Assembly (NCBI GenBank): GCA_902384675.1
Contig: CABMCT010000011.1
Span: 1 to 35,194 of the forward strand
Length of the DNA stretch: 35,194 nucleotides
DNA from: an uncultured archaeon
GTDB taxonomy: Archaea; EX4484-52; LFW-46
Reading direction: 5' to 3'
Part shown: piece after piece, positions 25,051 to 32,319 of the stretch
Layout of the letters: every line of letters begins with the position of its first letter
Numbering within the stretch: the first letter of the stretch is position 1
The notes under the pieces: model-generated
The model's input: the letters and a program-made list of their open reading frames with translations, nothing else
Databases searched by the model: none
What the model was told of the DNA's origin: nothing
Made by a program: the position numbers and the translations under genes

Positions 25051-25680
25051 ATGCGAATTCTCATCACTGGCGGCACAGGTTTTCTGGGGAAGCGGCTCGC
25101 AAAAGAAGCACAAAGAAGAGGCGCACAGGTCGCTGTTTTATCACATAATGTTGATGATGAGGAGCGAAAGCGCGGCAATTTAGGCGCGCGATTGAGTGAC
25201 GATGAGTTCAGGCAGCTTGGCATAAAGGTTATTGAAGGAGATATTCTTAACCGCGAGCAATTGAAAAATGCGTTTGCAGGTTATGATGTCGTTTATCATC
25301 TTGCTGCAGAGCTTGACGAGTCCTCCCCGGACTTATGGCAGGTAAATGTGGAAGGCACACGCAATGTTGTCAACGCATGCAAGGCCTCAGGTGTAAAGCG
25401 GCTGATATTTGCATCCGCTATCGGTGTCCTTGGGGAATCAGGCACACCTCTTGACGAAAATGCGCCATACGCACCCGAAACAAAATATGAGAAAAGCAAG
25501 GCAGCTGCAGAAAAGCTTGTTGTTTCATCAGACGTTTCGTACACCATCGCGCGCATGCCACCGATTCTTGGACCGAACAAAATATGGCGCCAGATATTCC
25601 GCGCGGCGCAGAAGAATTACCCGATAATAGGCTCCGGGAACAACCACTGGCCGCTTGTTTACGTGGGTGATGTAATCTAG
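25051..25680 (+). CDS. NAD-dependent epimerase/dehydratase (extended SDR), N-terminal part up to an in-frame TAG
   Basis: Starts MRILITGGTGFLGKRLAKEA, with the extended-SDR GGTGFLG dinucleotide-binding motif, then VIEGDILNREQL, YHLAAELDESS, and the catalytic YEKSKAAAEK (Tyr-x3-Lys). The segment GNNHWPLVYVGDVI normally continues into a helix (xALLKML). Here a TAG at 25678-25680 intervenes and the same frame then continues. The family acts on nucleotide sugars or related carbonyl compounds; the substrate is not identifiable. A truncated product would keep the cofactor and catalytic residues but lack the substrate-binding end. Confidence 0.85.
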   Translation: MRILITGGTGFLGKRLAKEAQRRGAQVAVLSHNVDDEERKRGNLGARLSDDEFRQLGIKVIEGDILNREQLKNAFAGYDVVYHLAAELDESSPDLWQVNVEGTRNVVNACKASGVKRLIFASAIGVLGESGTPLDENAPYAPETKYEKSKAAAEKLVVSSDVSYTIARMPPILGPNKIWRQIFRAAQKNYPIIGSGNNHWPLVYVGDVI

Positions 25681-26043
25681 GCGCTCCTTAAAATGCTCCG
25701 CCCTGCCGCAAAAGACCAGATATATAACATTGCAGACGAGGACAATCGCACATATTTAGAAGTTTACCAAACCATTGCAAAAGTCATCGGAGTACCAACC
25801 CCTAAAAAGCATGTCCCTGTATGGCTTGCAAACTTTGCCGCGCTTCTCTACGAAACAAAATGCAGGATTTTTAACGAAAAGCCGAATGTGACAAAGATGC
25901 GGACAAGCATTGCGCGTCTTACAAGAAACCGCCCGGTAAATATCGAAAAGGCAAAAAAGGAATTAGGGTACGCTCCGAAATACAATCTTGAAGAAGGGCT
26001 GAAAAAGACATGGGAAGATATGAATGCCTCTACCAGGCAATAG
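25681..26043 (+). pseudogene. C-terminal part of the SDR gene after the in-frame TAG
   Basis: Immediately after TAG, in the same frame, the sequence reads ALLKMLRPAAKDQIYNIADE, then NRTYLEVYQTIAKVIGVP, and later ELGYAPKYNLEEGLKKTWED, the standard C-terminal half of this SDR group. A CAG-to-TAG change would explain it. The ORF track opens a separate gene at 25693 only because of an internal ATG. Other genes here end in TAG (NUDIX, thioredoxin-like), so TAG is a working stop codon. Confidence 0.85.
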
Positions 26044-26087
26044 ACGAACTTTTCTGCTAATAAACATCCACACCCAATAATATTTTT

Positions 26088-26714
26088 ATGAAAACCGCGC
26101 AAACCGACAAAGGCATAAAAGCGCTGGCAATGGTGCTTTTGATAATCCTGCTTTACTTTGTATTTTTGTATGCCGGAAAAACTATTCTTGTACCGGGAGG
26201 AACACTTGGCAATCACATGATGAATTTCAGCACTCCGGAAACAGGCATATTGAATGCATATGCAATCGCGCTTGCTATTGCTGCAGGTGCGGTTGTTTTT
26301 CTTATCCTGCGCGAAGAGGAGACAAAAGAGAAAATAAAGGTGCAGGACACGGATATTGAAGTGATAAAAAAAGCCATGGCAGAAATAGCAAAAGGAACGC
26401 CCTCAAAAGACAAGGAACTGGGAGTTATAAAAAAGGCGCTTGCAGAGCTGCTTAAAGAAAAATTTGAGCGCCAAATCCCGCCGGAGCAGGAACTCAAGAT
26501 TATAAAAAAGGCATTGACTGAAGAAGAGAAAAAAGCAATTGCCGAGATAGAAAAGGCAGGAGAAATAACCCAGGACTCTTTACGCTTTAGGCTCGGATGG
26601 AGCAAGGCAAAGGCATCGGCAATTATTTCCAATCTGGACAGGATGGGGATTGTGCAGCGCGAGAGGCAGGGGAAGACGTATAAGGTTTTTTTGCAAAAAA
26701 GCGCAAAAGGTTAG
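26088..26714 (+). CDS. Membrane-anchored winged-helix protein
   Basis: A protein of 208 residues with two N-terminal membrane segments (MVLLIILLYFVFLYAG and AYAIALAIAAGAVVFLIL). A cytoplasmic charged stalk has three copies of a short repeat (EVIKKAMAEIAKG, GVIKKALAELLKE, KIIKKALTEEEKK), followed by a C-terminal winged-helix domain (DSLRFRLGWSKAKASAIISN, then LDRMGIVQRERQGKTYKVFL) of the MarR-like type seen in archaeal membrane proteins. It could sense a signal at the membrane and bind DNA; this is inferred. The Met-rich secreted protein lies 68 bases downstream on the same strand with its own promoter. Confidence 0.8.
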   Translation: MKTAQTDKGIKALAMVLLIILLYFVFLYAGKTILVPGGTLGNHMMNFSTPETGILNAYAIALAIAAGAVVFLILREEETKEKIKVQDTDIEVIKKAMAEIAKGTPSKDKELGVIKKALAELLKEKFERQIPPEQELKIIKKALTEEEKKAIAEIEKAGEITQDSLRFRLGWSKAKASAIISNLDRMGIVQRERQGKTYKVFLQKSAKG

Positions 26715-26782
26715 TTTGGGTTCAGAACCGTTCTGGCAACAACCCATTTATAGAACATTAACCAATTATTGGAGTGATTGAA

Positions 26783-27178
26783 ATGAACAAAAAATTTATC
26801 ATAATGCTGGGTATCGCAGCAATCGCTCTGGTGGGCGGGTTATTCGCTTCCCAGGTATCTGCATATTCGGGCTTCGAAAATATGATGAGCGGAGTGACCG
26901 GCGGTATGATGGGTGGAAGCTTTAATGCCGGCTCGATGCACAATATGATGAACAGTGCTTTCGGCGGAATGATGTATAACATGGCCGGGTTTAGTGGCAT
27001 GATGAACGGGTTAATGCATGGAAATAGTTCTGATATCGACATGAATCAAATGCACCGCGCTATGCACGGGGAGAATTCTAGAGTGGATATGAACGGCATG
27101 CATGCAAGAATGCTTGCAGGAAACCTAACGCAGGAGGATTACAACGAAATGAAAGGACACTGCCCGATGATGGGTTAA
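26783..27178 (+). CDS. Secreted Met/Gly/His-rich small protein, possible metal binder
   Basis: A protein of 131 residues with a signal peptide (KFIIMLGIAAIALVGGLFAS, then QVSAYS). The mature part is extraordinarily rich in Met (about 22 in about 104 residues), mostly as MM, MxxM and MHxxM groups with nearby His, and ends GHCPMMG. Such Met/His clusters can bind soft metals such as Cu(I) or Ag(I); this is inference. GGAGTGAT ends 4 bases before ATG 26783, which is preferred over GTG 26774. TTTATA lies upstream. Family not recognised. Confidence 0.7.
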   Translation: MNKKFIIMLGIAAIALVGGLFASQVSAYSGFENMMSGVTGGMMGGSFNAGSMHNMMNSAFGGMMYNMAGFSGMMNGLMHGNSSDIDMNQMHRAMHGENSRVDMNGMHARMLAGNLTQEDYNEMKGHCPMMG

Positions 27179-27284
27179 TGGGGGCTGGTGCCCTGGTGAT
27201 ATAAACATTCCTGAATAGGCTAAGTTCTTAATTCACGATATTTAGTGGCACCTACCTATTTCTGTTTTTAGATTAGGGGATTGA

Positions 27285-27683
27285 ATGACAAATAACTTAC
27301 TGGAAGGTATGAAAATAGGATACCGTCTGATTGAAATGCCGACAGGTACAAGCCCAAATTATGGGCTGGAAATTAATGTAGAGATACTTGATAGCAAAGC
27401 ACCATCCAAATCAGAAGACCTACTTTTAGGTATGATGGATGGAGCCAAAATGCTGGATGAAAAAGCAAATCAAGTAGCCATTGGTTACAGTATCATAAGA
27501 GCTATGCAGCAGCAATTACCCGATGCAGGTGATGGGTATTTCAAGGAACATCCAGGTAATAAAGGCTCGAAACATATCGTAGCGCAGTTTTATTTCCCGG
27601 TTCCTGAGAAGCCTATTTCAGAGGTGTTTGAAACGCTACAGAGAATTATAGACAAACACAAATACAACCTGAATTTTGAGTAA
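27285..27683 (+). CDS. Hypothetical protein, 132 aa
   Basis: Not recognised. A soluble alpha/beta protein beginning MTNNLLEGMKIGYRLIEMPT, with a central helix (DLLLGMMDGAKMLDEKANQV) and a beta-rich end (HIVAQFYFPVPEKP). GGGGATTGA directly before the ATG resembles a ribosome binding site. Repeat element C separates its stop from the convergent purD gene. The 27179-27284 gap contains a GGTGCC/GGCACC inverted repeat and no gene. Confidence 0.6.
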   Translation: MTNNLLEGMKIGYRLIEMPTGTSPNYGLEINVEILDSKAPSKSEDLLLGMMDGAKMLDEKANQVAIGYSIIRAMQQQLPDAGDGYFKEHPGNKGSKHIVAQFYFPVPEKPISEVFETLQRIIDKHKYNLNFE

Positions 27684-27708
27684 ATATCAACAGGACTTGG
27701 GGAGGTTT

Positions 27709-27814
27709 ATAGTCAACCGCACATATTTTAATAACGTCATTATAACGCGGTTGGGTATTTAGTGAACTTGAGCATTCGTAAAAGACGTTATCAAAGGTTC
27801 TTAAGTTCACTAAA
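27709..27814 (+). repeat. Structured element C, overlapping the 3' end of purD
   Basis: Stem 1: ATAGTCAACCGC (27709-27720) with GCGGTTGGGTAT (27747-27758), allowing one mismatch and one G-T. Stem 2: TTTAGTGAACTT (27758-27769) with AAGTTCACTAAA (27803-27814), 12 perfect pairs. ATAACGTC in loop 1 (27731-27738) is exactly complementary to GACGTTAT inside stem 2 (27784-27791), the same layout as element A with different bases. No stem 3 is present. The 3' arm of stem 2 codes for the last residues of the purD frame. Confidence 0.65.
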
Positions 27815-28396
27815 TCTTGCCTTTTTCCGCTTAACCTGCAACCTCCTTACTTGTTCCATATGCAGTATTCTTTTGTTGATGAGGCGTTTAGTTCCAATAT
27901 CATGCCGCGCGTAAATGTCGTCGGAATTCTCGCTTGATATGCCTGAAAGCCCTTCCTCTGCGATTTCTTCGGCTTCTTCTATGGTGTTGGCAATGCCCAC
28001 AACTGCGATTGCTCTTGAACCCGTTGTATACAATTCGCCGCCTTCTTCATAGACTCCTGCATAATTAATATGCGCTCGCCCTGTATTTCCCACCATGATA
28101 GGTATTCCTTCTCTGCCATTTTCCGGGTATCCGCCAGGAACAACGTACTTGCAAACTGTGGCTTTTTTGGCAAATTTGATATTCTCAGAATTAAGTGTGC
28201 CTTTGGCAATGTTCATGCATACATCAAGGAAATCATTCTCAAGAAGCGGAAGAATATTCATGGCTTCCGGGTCTCCGAAACGCGCATTAAATTCAATAAC
28301 CGAGATACCATTATCGGTTGCCATAAACTGCCCGTAAAGTATGCCTTGATAGGGTGCGCCGGTTTCTTTCTTTATTGCATTTACCACGTCAGTCAT
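27791..28396 (-). CDS. purD: Phosphoribosylamine-glycine ligase, C-terminal part (frameshifted)
   Basis: Starts at an ATG overlapping the stop of the N-terminal frame (TAATG) and reads GAPYQGILYGQFMATDNG, IEFNARFGDPEAMNILPLLE, KYVVPGGYPENGREG and IYARHDIGTKRL: the end of the ATP-grasp domain and the PurD C-terminal domain. Upstream codons SKKI before the Met also fit PurD, showing this is a broken gene rather than a designed second gene. About 25 basic residues follow the usual DIG end; the last ones are encoded inside repeat element C. Confidence 0.9.
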   Translation of the reverse strand: MTDVVNAIKKETGAPYQGILYGQFMATDNGISVIEFNARFGDPEAMNILPLLENDFLDVCMNIAKGTLNSENIKFAKKATVCKYVVPGGYPENGREGIPIMVGNTGRAHINYAGVYEEGGELYTTGSRAIAVVGIANTIEEAEEIAEEGLSGISSENSDDIYARHDIGTKRLINKRILHMEQVRRLQVKRKKARFSELKNL

Positions 28397-29178
28397 TATC
28401 TTTTTTGATCACCGTAATCAGATTGTTTCATGAACGGCAAGATATCTTTCGAATCATTGTAAGAGCCCATTCCTCCTGTATTCGGACCTTTGTCGCCTTT
28501 TTTCAGCCGCTTGTGGTCCTGGACAGCCGGCGCAAACGCAAGCGATGTGCCGTCAACAAATGCCTGGACAGTGAATTCCTCGCCGATTAATTTTTCTTCG
28601 ATAACTAAATCGTCATTCTTTAAGATTTCCATTGCGTAAGTCTTTGCCCCGTCAAAATCAAAATGCTCTCCTGTTAATCTTACTCCCTTTCCTCCTGTAA
28701 GCCCTGCAGGTTTTATAACTGCGTCTTTACCAGAATCGTTTAGCTCATCGAGATACTTGCCAACATCATATAAGTTGTCCTCACCCTGCCTGAAAATGCG
28801 ATAGTCGGGACAGCCGGCGATCCCGTACTTTTTCATAAAATTGCGTGTCCACGCTTTATCGAATTCGATTTGCGCCGCAAGCTTTCTTGGGCCCACTACA
28901 GGGATACCTAAATTCCACAGAATGTCTGAAAGACCGTCAGCAAGCGGTGCTTCAGGCCCTATAATTGCAAGCTCGATTTTGTTTCTGGCGGCAAAATCGA
29001 GGACATCCGAATAATCCTCCTTGAAATTTTCCCCGACATAACATTCCTTGCATAGCTTCGCAATCCCGGGATTCCCATGATTCATCGCGGCATAAAGCTC
29101 GGGATTTTTCGCGCTCCTAGAAATAGCCTCGGCAATCGCATGTTCACGTCCTCCGCTCCCAACTAGAAGGACGTTCAT
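28396..29178 (-). CDS. purD: Phosphoribosylamine-glycine ligase, N-terminal part (frameshifted)
   Basis: The N-terminal 260 residues begin MNVLLVGSGGREHAIAEAI and include GPEAPLADGLSDIL, the ATP-grasp segment KPAGLTGGKGVRL and GPNTGGMGSY. PurD ligates glycine to phosphoribosylamine in purine synthesis. The frame ends ...SDYGDQKR at TAA; adding one A to the run CAAAAAAG would join it as GDQKKIMTDVV to the C-terminal part. GGAGGAG lies 5 bases before ATG 29178, a strong ribosome binding site. No other purine genes are near. Confidence 0.93.
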   Translation of the reverse strand: MNVLLVGSGGREHAIAEAISRSAKNPELYAAMNHGNPGIAKLCKECYVGENFKEDYSDVLDFAARNKIELAIIGPEAPLADGLSDILWNLGIPVVGPRKLAAQIEFDKAWTRNFMKKYGIAGCPDYRIFRQGEDNLYDVGKYLDELNDSGKDAVIKPAGLTGGKGVRLTGEHFDFDGAKTYAMEILKNDDLVIEEKLIGEEFTVQAFVDGTSLAFAPAVQDHKRLKKGDKGPNTGGMGSYNDSKDILPFMKQSDYGDQKR

Positions 29179-29230
29179 TCATTCTCCTCCGATTACCATC
29201 TTTCCTACAAAAAAATACACGCAACAAAGT

Positions 29231-30136
29231 TTAAATAGGAACAGATGATTGCTGTGCATTCCAGCTTATCCTTACCTCCTTTATAGCCGGCTTTCTGTGA
29301 ATTACCCTGACAAGCATCTTGTCAAAGAAGTCCTTCATCATCACGGGCCTGGGATGCCTTACCAGGTATTCCCTCGGCACCCCTATAATCTCCGGCGCAA
29401 TCTCAAGTTCCGGGTGGGCAATTTTCTGGATAACTAGCGGCGCATATTTTATGCCCATGTCAAGCAATGCATACATCCTATGGAATCCGTTGTTCAGTAT
29501 CATCCTTTTTCCTATCGAAAGCGCATTGCATCTGGGAGTGCCATAGCCTACAAGCAGCACTATCGCAGCAGCCGGCATCCCGCCCATTGACGCCTTGACA
29601 TCGTCTTCTGTCAAAGGCTTGGAATAGCCGCCAAGAAACCGGAAATCAGGATTCGAGCTGCTGTATACAAACGAGTTTGGCGCGACCGATAATTTTTTAG
29701 GCGGGGTGTTTTGTCTCAACTCAAGGCAAAAGTTAATCAGATCATCCATCTTTGGCTCTCTAGGCAATGTTTCTTTTAATTGCTGCACGTAATCCAGGTC
29801 CACAAATTTCTGAGGCGCGACCAGCTTTTCAATTTCAACGAGCTTGAATTCTGTCGGAACCGTGAAGAACGTCCGTTTGAAGAAAGCGTTCGAAGCTATT
29901 TTTTCCAGCCGGGGTTTATATGCGGCGTCGATCTCCATTCCATCTATGCTCTCGGGAGCTCCGCGCTCTGCACTTACAAGTTCCATGAAATATTTTGATG
30001 CGCCCCTCCACTCAGCAATTATAGATTCAAGGCTTTGAATGTCCTCTTCAGTACACATCGATTTAATCGTGCTGACTACTTCTGCCTGCGTAGTTGTTCC
30101 ATATGGAAACAGGCTAATTATGCTTGCAGAGTTCAT
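29231..30136 (-). CDS. Hypothetical protein with a ParB/sulfiredoxin-like segment, 301 aa
   Basis: The N-terminal two thirds is helical and not recognised. Near residues 215-240 the sequence KRMILNNGFHRMYALLDMG, followed by YAPLVIQK, resembles the ParB/sulfiredoxin-fold signature (a G-x-H-R turn followed by a helix and a P-V-x-V strand) that binds nucleotides. Such folds occur in partition proteins, nucleases and kinases. No membrane segment. CATATATGA lies about 23 bases before the start. Function unassigned. Confidence 0.6.
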   Translation of the reverse strand: MNSASIISLFPYGTTTQAEVVSTIKSMCTEEDIQSLESIIAEWRGASKYFMELVSAERGAPESIDGMEIDAAYKPRLEKIASNAFFKRTFFTVPTEFKLVEIEKLVAPQKFVDLDYVQQLKETLPREPKMDDLINFCLELRQNTPPKKLSVAPNSFVYSSSNPDFRFLGGYSKPLTEDDVKASMGGMPAAAIVLLVGYGTPRCNALSIGKRMILNNGFHRMYALLDMGIKYAPLVIQKIAHPELEIAPEIIGVPREYLVRHPRPVMMKDFFDKMLVRVIHRKPAIKEVRISWNAQQSSVPI

Positions 30137-30205
30137 AGTATCGACAACACATCATATATATGAAACAATATTAAGTTTTACGAACCATACGTCTTGGAGC
30201 ATCAT

Positions 30206-30844
30206 CTACTTCATTTTCCCGACAAAAAACGCATGGTCTTTTTCAAGCGGCTGCAAATCAATCTGCTCCAGGATGTTAAACATCTTTGAAAGCTTCTGGC
30301 GCTCCTCCGAGTAAATCTGCTTCGGGTTCTTGGCAACATTGATGCTTCGCGCCTTTATTGCGATCATCATCCACCCTTGAGGCTTCAGAAAGACTTTTGC
30401 ATTGCGCATGATAATTTCCGACTGGTCCGGCTGGGCAACATCGCAGTAAACCAGATCTGCTTTCTCTATAAGTGCCGCATAATTTTCAGGCAGGCGCGCA
30501 TCATCCAGAATAGGCGCGATATTTTTTCTCTGTTTTGCCAACGGAATCAAATCCCGCATCGAGCGCGAGGAGAATTCGACAGCATAAATAATGCCGTCAT
30601 GCTCCACAATATCGGAAATATGGCTGACTGTTGTCCCTGTGCTTGCGCCAAGATAAAGTATTTTCATGCCTTTTTTTATCGGAAAGTTTTTCAGGCCCTT
30701 GACAAGCGCTGCTCCCAGTTTTGAGCTTGTCGGGTCCCAGACTCGCCACTCTTCTTTTCCTTTCCTGATAATGCGCTCTCCGTATACCCTTTTGCCAGGC
30801 ACCAAGCTTTTTGTCGCATAGTCGCGACCGAATTTTTGAAGCAT
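30206..30844 (-). CDS. flpA: Fibrillarin-like rRNA/tRNA 2'-O-methyltransferase
   Basis: A protein of 212 residues with the fibrillarin core: EEWRVWDPTSSKLGAALVKG, the SAM-binding KILYLGASTGTTVSHISD, IYAVEFSSRSMRDLI, ADLVYCDVAQPDQ and the FLKPQGWMMIAIKARSI strand. It is the catalytic subunit of the C/D-box RNP that 2'-O-methylates rRNA and tRNA guided by small RNAs. GGTGAT 6 bases before the ATG is a good ribosome binding site. It follows nop5 by 36 bases on the same strand, the usual archaeal operon. Confidence 0.97.
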   Translation of the reverse strand: MLQKFGRDYATKSLVPGKRVYGERIIRKGKEEWRVWDPTSSKLGAALVKGLKNFPIKKGMKILYLGASTGTTVSHISDIVEHDGIIYAVEFSSRSMRDLIPLAKQRKNIAPILDDARLPENYAALIEKADLVYCDVAQPDQSEIIMRNAKVFLKPQGWMMIAIKARSINVAKNPKQIYSEERQKLSKMFNILEQIDLQPLEKDHAFFVGKMK

Positions 30845-30880
30845 TCAAAATCACCATCATAGTAAACAGTAAATAATATG

Positions 30881-31921
30881 CTATCTTCCCTTCTTCATCT
30901 TCGCAAGTTCCGCGTCAAGCGCTTTCTTGTATTCTGCGCCAACAGGATTGCCCTTGTAAAAATCAATCTTTATTGCCATTGATAGTTTGGATGCCAGAAG
31001 CCGCGCCATTTTCCCCTTTCTCTCGAATGGCGCCTGCTGCACATAATTTGTCTGGAAAAGTATGCCGTATTTGGGCGAGCGGCCTCCTGAAACAAGATGC
31101 CTGAAAAGCGCTGTCTCTGCGCCAAGAATCTGTATAGTTGACGACGGGAATTTTGCAAGCTTTTCAAGCGAGCCTGCAATTGAAAGAAGCCTTGCCGCGA
31201 TAACGCTTCCGATGATTGCGGTTGTATTCGGCATTATCTCTTTCATCCTGGCGTCTATGTAGCCTTCGATTGATTTTCTTTCCGAATACATTGCCTGCAA
31301 TGACTTTGCAAGCCTCTGCATTTCCTCAAGGTCTTTTTTGTCAACGTCAGAGCCTATGGATTCGCAAACTTGGATTCCCTTGGCATCTTTCCTGTAAAGC
31401 TCCTCGGCCACATAATTGACAAACTGCTCGTTATCCTGAATTTTCTGCCCCAGCTCCGGGAAGTAAAACCCATACCATTCGCGAAGCCGTATTGAAAGCG
31501 TATTAAGAACTTTATCAAGCTCATCAACAGCATTCACGGCCTGTATGACAAGCTTGTCTGAAGAAAAAGACTCAATCATCTTTTCGGATGACCGCTGGAG
31601 CGCGATAGAGGAAACAAACTCAAGGAACTTCTCCTTTGAAGCAAACCCGGTTTTTGCGGCAATGGATTCCGTGTTGCGGCGAAGATATTCTCCGGCAGGG
31701 TTCGGGAATTCGTGCTCATAGCCTTCCTTTTTCTGCTCAAAAACAATCTTATCAGACTTAATCTGGGAAATAAGCTTTTTTTCGGAATCAGAAACTGCGA
31801 TGCTCATGCAGGAACGCAAATTCTTTGCTGCATTCCCGTGCTCAAAAAGAACGCGCGCAACCTCTTTTCCAGAAGCGTCTGCTGCAAAAACCCCGAGCGG
31901 GCAGAAAGAAACGTAAATCAT
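30881..31921 (-). CDS. nop5: C/D-box RNP scaffold protein Nop5
   Basis: A protein of 346 residues with an N-terminal fibrillarin-binding domain, a coiled coil (LQAMYSERKSIEGYIDARM) and the NOP domain (AARLLSIAGSLEKLAKFPSS, then TALFRHLVSGGRSPKYGILF), which grips L7Ae and the guide RNA. The C-terminus ends soon after the NOP domain without the long Lys-rich tail of many homologues. ATG 31921 is chosen because AGTGAT lies just upstream and overlaps the GTG (31930) used in the ORF track. flpA follows. Confidence 0.95.
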   Translation of the reverse strand: MIYVSFCPLGVFAADASGKEVARVLFEHGNAAKNLRSCMSIAVSDSEKKLISQIKSDKIVFEQKKEGYEHEFPNPAGEYLRRNTESIAAKTGFASKEKFLEFVSSIALQRSSEKMIESFSSDKLVIQAVNAVDELDKVLNTLSIRLREWYGFYFPELGQKIQDNEQFVNYVAEELYRKDAKGIQVCESIGSDVDKKDLEEMQRLAKSLQAMYSERKSIEGYIDARMKEIMPNTTAIIGSVIAARLLSIAGSLEKLAKFPSSTIQILGAETALFRHLVSGGRSPKYGILFQTNYVQQAPFERKGKMARLLASKLSMAIKIDFYKGNPVGAEYKKALDAELAKMKKGR

Positions 31922-31951
31922 GAAAATCACTGCAGTACCCCATTTTCAAGC

Positions 31952-31983
31952 TTTTTATTGCATAATACGCTATGCAATAAAAA
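31952..31983. promoter_or_regulatory. 13-bp inverted repeat overlapping the nop5 promoter
   Basis: TTTTTATTGCATA (31952-31964) and TATGCAATAAAAA (31971-31983) are perfect inverted copies around ATACGC. In minus sense the first arm contains CAATAAAAAG, a TATA-like box about 33 bases before the nop5 start. The rps17e promoter (GTTTTAAAAAGG, about 32009-32020) lies on the other side. The symmetry suits a dimeric repressor operator or two opposed promoters. Confidence 0.45.
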
Positions 31984-32050
31984 CAACCATGATATACATG
32001 CTTTTGATAGTTTTAAAAAGGTATTCTGCCAATATAAACAACGAGAGATT

Positions 32051-32242
32051 ATGGGAAGAATCAAGCAAAAATTCATAAAAAACAGGGCATTTGAGCTTGT
32101 TGAAAGCCACAGCGAATTCACGAACGATTTCAAAAAGAACAAGGAAGTTCTTGCGGAATTTGCAGACGTTCACAGCAAGAAAATCAAGAACAAGGTCGCA
32201 GGGTACATAACAAGGCTCAAAAAGCAGAAGAAGATGTACTGA
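32051..32242 (+). CDS. rps17e: 30S ribosomal protein S17e
   Basis: A protein of 63 residues starting MGRIKQKFIKNRAFELVESH, with KNKEVLAEFADVHSKKIKNK and VAGYITRLKKQKK, matching archaeal/eukaryotic S17e throughout. The ORF-track start at 31712 runs through the divergent nop5 gene and is a shadow; ATG 32051 is the real start, with GTTTTAAAAAGG about 35 bases upstream. Confidence 0.95.
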   Translation: MGRIKQKFIKNRAFELVESHSEFTNDFKKNKEVLAEFADVHSKKIKNKVAGYITRLKKQKKMY

Positions 32243-32319
32243 TTGTGTATTCAACTACTTTTTGAGTGGGTAGAATAAGTTTAGTTGAGCAATGCCGTAT
32301 AAACACGATTTCTTGGCAA

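Noticed and set aside
25675-26043. Pyrrolysine or other read-through of TAG in the SDR gene
   Set aside because: NUDIX and thioredoxin-like genes in the same window end in TAG, and no pyl gene or suppressor tRNA is seen here; a nonsense mutation is simpler.
31712-32050. N-terminal extension of S17e
   Set aside because: It runs antisense through nop5, and S17e homology begins exactly at MGRIKQ.
32247-32295. TCAACTA...TAGTTGA inverted repeat as a fifth structured element
   Set aside because: Only a short first stem matches; GCACAT, stem 2 and stem 3 are absent, so it is not counted in the family.
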